Assembly (NCBI GenBank): GCA_910583845.1
Contig: CAJUAB010000002.1
Span: forward strand, 124,001 to 188,000
Source: an uncultured Acetatifactor sp.
GTDB taxonomy: Bacteria > Bacillota > Clostridia > Lachnospirales > Lachnospiraceae
Reading direction: 5' to 3'
Length of the DNA: 64,000 bases
Numbering within the stretch: position 1 is the stretch's first letter; every line of letters starts with the position of its first letter. Under the pieces are notes generated by a model, which saw only the letters and a program-made list of their open reading frames with translations, ran no database searches and was not told the origin of the DNA. The position numbers were made by a program, and so were the translations under genes. Positions 62,110 through 64,000 of the stretch are shown in pieces.

Positions 62110-62177
62110 CCGCGGTCAGGGGAAAGGTTTTGACAGGAAAAAAGAGCTGCCGTCAGGGCAGCAGAATGGAGGAAGAC

Positions 62178-63506
62178 ATGGATGGAGATGGAATGCTGTC
62201 ACAGGACGAGATCAATGCCCTGCTAAACGGTATGGATCTGTCTGCTGGTGATGATAATAGCGACGATACTCTGGCAGATTCCGGTTCCAGCGGGGCGGGC
62301 GATAGTGCAGGTTCTGTGGATGACAGTCTGTTGTCAGAGGTAGAAAAGGACGCGATTGGCGAAGTTGCCAATATCAGCATGGGATCATCAGCGACAACCC
62401 TTTATTCTCTGGTCAACAAAAAGGTAAATATCACTACTCCTGTGGTATCTCTGGCCAAGTGGAAGAGTCTGCTGGACGAGTATGAGAGGCCCTGTGTATT
62501 TATTCAGATCAAATATACGCAGGGATTGGACGGAACAAATATCCTGGTGTTAAAGGACAGGGATGTAAAGATCATTACCGACCTGATGATGGGGGGCGAT
62601 GGAAGCAATGCGGATGAAGGGGAAATCACGGAGCTTCATCTGAGCGCAATCTCGGAGGCCATGAACCAGATGATGGGGTCTTCGGCCACATCGCTGTCTA
62701 CCATGTTGGGGACAATGATTGATATCAGCCCGCCAAGCGCCAATTTGCTTGATCTGACCGACTATGCGGACGGATCTGAGCTGTCGCCGTTTCTGGGCGG
62801 TACCTTTGTAAAAGTCAGATTTGCCATGCAGATCGGCGATCTGGTGGACAGTAATATCATGCAGCTCTACCCCATTGAGTTTGCGAAGAGGATTGTAGAT
62901 ACTTTTATTGGCGCGCAGATGGGAGAGACGGAACCGGCTCCAGCACCTGCACCTGCCCCTCAGGCGGGAGCACAGCCTCAGATGGGAATGAACCAGCAAA
63001 TGATGGGGATGCAGCCTCAGATGGGAATGGACCAGCAGATGATGGGGATGCAGCCTCAGATGGGGATGAACCAGCAGATGATGGGAATGCAGCCTCAGAT
63101 GGGGATGAACCAGCAGATGATGGGGATGCAGCCTCAGATGGGGATGAACCAGCAGATGATGGGAATGCAGCCTCAGATGATGGGATACAATCCATTCGGA
63201 CAGATGCAGAACGTGAGCGTCCAGCCGGCGCAGTTCCAGAATTTCTCCGGAAATGTGGGAGCCATGGCCAGCAACGAGAATATCGGACTGATTATGGATG
63301 TGCCTCTGGAGGTTACAGTAGAACTGGGCAGAACAATCAAGTCAATTTCAGATATTCTGGATTTCGCACCGGGCACAATCATTGAACTGAACAGGATTGC
63401 CGGTGAACCTATAGATGTACTGGTCAACGGAAAGTTTGTAGCAAAGGGCGAAGTCGTAGTGATAGAAGAGTGTTTCGGTATCAAAGTTACCGAAATAATC
63501 AAATAA
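62178..63506 (+). CDS. fliY: Flagellar motor switch phosphatase FliY (FliN-type C-terminus)
   Basis: A 442-residue C-ring protein. It has an N-terminal CheY-binding peptide (LSQDEINALLNGM) and a CheC-type domain with two phosphatase E-x2-N motifs (EVANISMGSSATTL and EAMNQMMGSSATSL). A Met/Gln-rich linker made of five tandem 13-residue units follows, then a C-terminal SpoA/FliN domain (VPLEVTVELGRTIKSI; EPIDVLVNGKFVAKGEVVV). It should dephosphorylate CheY at the motor. GGAGG before ATG 62178 sets the start; upstream in-frame ATGs lack a site. Confidence 0.96.
   Translation: MDGDGMLSQDEINALLNGMDLSAGDDNSDDTLADSGSSGAGDSAGSVDDSLLSEVEKDAIGEVANISMGSSATTLYSLVNKKVNITTPVVSLAKWKSLLDEYERPCVFIQIKYTQGLDGTNILVLKDRDVKIITDLMMGGDGSNADEGEITELHLSAISEAMNQMMGSSATSLSTMLGTMIDISPPSANLLDLTDYADGSELSPFLGGTFVKVRFAMQIGDLVDSNIMQLYPIEFAKRIVDTFIGAQMGETEPAPAPAPAPQAGAQPQMGMNQQMMGMQPQMGMDQQMMGMQPQMGMNQQMMGMQPQMGMNQQMMGMQPQMGMNQQMMGMQPQMMGYNPFGQMQNVSVQPAQFQNFSGNVGAMASNENIGLIMDVPLEVTVELGRTIKSISDILDFAPGTIIELNRIAGEPIDVLVNGKFVAKGEVVVIEECFGIKVTEIIK
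62976..63182 (+). repeat. 39-bp tandem repeat inside fliY
   Basis: Units begin at 62976, 63015, 63054, 63093 and 63132, with a partial unit at 63171. Each encodes PQMGMNQQMMGMQ with few changes (one unit has D for N). The DNA repeats are nearly identical, which points to recent slippage or gene conversion. Confidence 0.92.
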
Positions 63507-63536
63507 GCAAAGATATCACAGAAAATGGAGGAAGAT

Positions 63537-63899
63537 ATGGCAAAAAATATTTTGATTTGTGACGACGCAGCGTTCATGAGGATGATGATCAAGGATATCC
63601 TGAGTAAGAACGGCTATAATGTTGTAGGGGAAGCCGAGAACGGTGCCAAGGCAGTGGAGAAGTACGCCGAGCTGAAACCCGACCTGGTACTGATGGATAT
63701 CACCATGCCCGAAATGGATGGCATCGCTGCATTAAAATCAATCAAGTCTTCTGACCCGGGCGCTACTGTGATTATGTGTTCCGCCATGGGCCAGCAGGCG
63801 ATGGTGATCGAGTCTATACAGGCAGGCGCAAAGGATTTCATCGTGAAGCCATTCCAGGCGGATCGTGTGATTGAGGCGGTTAAGAAGGTAGTGGGTTAA
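63537..63899 (+). CDS. cheY: Chemotaxis response regulator CheY
   Basis: A 120-residue single receiver domain. The acidic pocket is D9-D10, the phosphorylation site is D54 (LVLMDITMPEMDG), and S82 and K104 complete the active site. GGAGG precedes ATG 63537. Placed directly after fliM and fliY, it is the motor-binding CheY of this system. Confidence 0.96.
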   Translation: MAKNILICDDAAFMRMMIKDILSKNGYNVVGEAENGAKAVEKYAELKPDLVLMDITMPEMDGIAALKSIKSSDPGATVIMCSAMGQQAMVIESIQAGAKDFIVKPFQADRVIEAVKKVVG

Positions 63900-64000
63900 T
63901 GTATCTTACAGGTGGTATGGACAGCTATGCGCAGCTTATCACCGTTCTGGTGGTTTTTGTTGTGGTGCTGGCAATTGCGGCAGTGGTAACAAAATACATT
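63899..64000 (+). CDS. fliO: FliO/FliZ family flagellar export protein, N-terminal part
   Basis: An open frame begins with an ATG overlapping the cheY stop (TAATG) and runs off the window. The visible residues contain one membrane helix (LITVLVVFVVVLAIAAVVTKYI). This and its position after cheY match FliO (FliZ in Bacillus), an assembly factor for the export gate. A second possible start is ATG 63917. The gene is truncated only by the window edge. Confidence 0.75.
   Translation, partial: MYLTGGMDSYAQLITVLVVFVVVLAIAAVVTKYI

Overview
The window looks like the chromosome of a motile, anaerobic gut Clostridium-relative, most likely Lachnospiraceae. The reasons are the Firmicutes order topA - codY - flagellar operon, a FliY with CheC phosphatase motifs, strong AGGAGG ribosome sites, a bile-salt-hydrolase-type enzyme and a butyryl-CoA:acetate-type CoA-transferase. 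Base composition looks close to half G+C by eye. I saw no rRNA, tRNA or CRISPR array. The species cannot be named from this sequence alone.

Layout. 1-5.5 kb: the end of a family 2 glycosidase, two small membrane proteins, a regulator-methyltransferase fusion and a family 32 beta-fructosidase. 5.7-13.3 kb: a chemoreceptor, a putative lipoprotein, an ankyrin protein, a charged coiled-coil protein, a metallophosphoesterase and a DUF4474-like protein. 13.5-18.2 kb: housekeeping genes (RNase H, rRNA pseudouridine synthase, ligA, metA). 18.4-20.1 kb: an Rpn/PD-(D/E)XK transposase-family gene beside an A+T-rich patch. 20.2-25.9 kb: a mostly co-directional run with a choloylglycine hydrolase, an unusual XRE regulator, a membrane exporter, truA and a CoA-transferase. 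26-36.5 kb: a sigma factor with a long C-terminal extension, PAP2 phosphatase, ComFB, TetR, a LytTR-DUF3021-ABC transporter operon, patatin, an Fe-S aldo/keto reductase and a second metallophosphoesterase. 36.6-37.6 kb: about 1 kb of repeats. 37.6-42.8 kb: an NAD salvage operon, nrtR-pncA-pncB-nadE. 42.9-46 kb: topA and codY. 46.1 kb to the end: a long flagellar operon, flgB-flgC-fliE-fliF-fliG-fliH-fliI-fliJ-motE-like-fliK-flgD-TIGR02530-flgE-flbD-motA-motB-fliL-fliM-fliY-cheY-fliO.

The genes form three clear working groups. The flagellar block encodes basal body, export ATPase, hook, stator, C-ring and the CheY switch, and the chemoreceptor at 5.7 kb would feed that switch. The NAD block converts nicotinamide to nicotinate, then to nicotinate mononucleotide, and makes the final amidation step. 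It is led by its own Nudix regulator, with two candidate operators at the promoter. The LytTR/DUF3021/ABC block is a self-regulated exporter module.

The most interesting observations are two. First, the XRE regulator at 21740-22654 carries segments resembling the MotA cytoplasmic region and the FliG C-terminal domain. Second, a 115-bp structured element occurs three times in the intergenic spaces of the NAD operon, with changes that preserve base pairing between copies. Other points are a FlgD with an adhesin-like helical repeat in its C-terminal part, a 159-bp MITE-like element with 17-bp terminal inverted repeats, and a cluster of GGGTATA-type palindromes.
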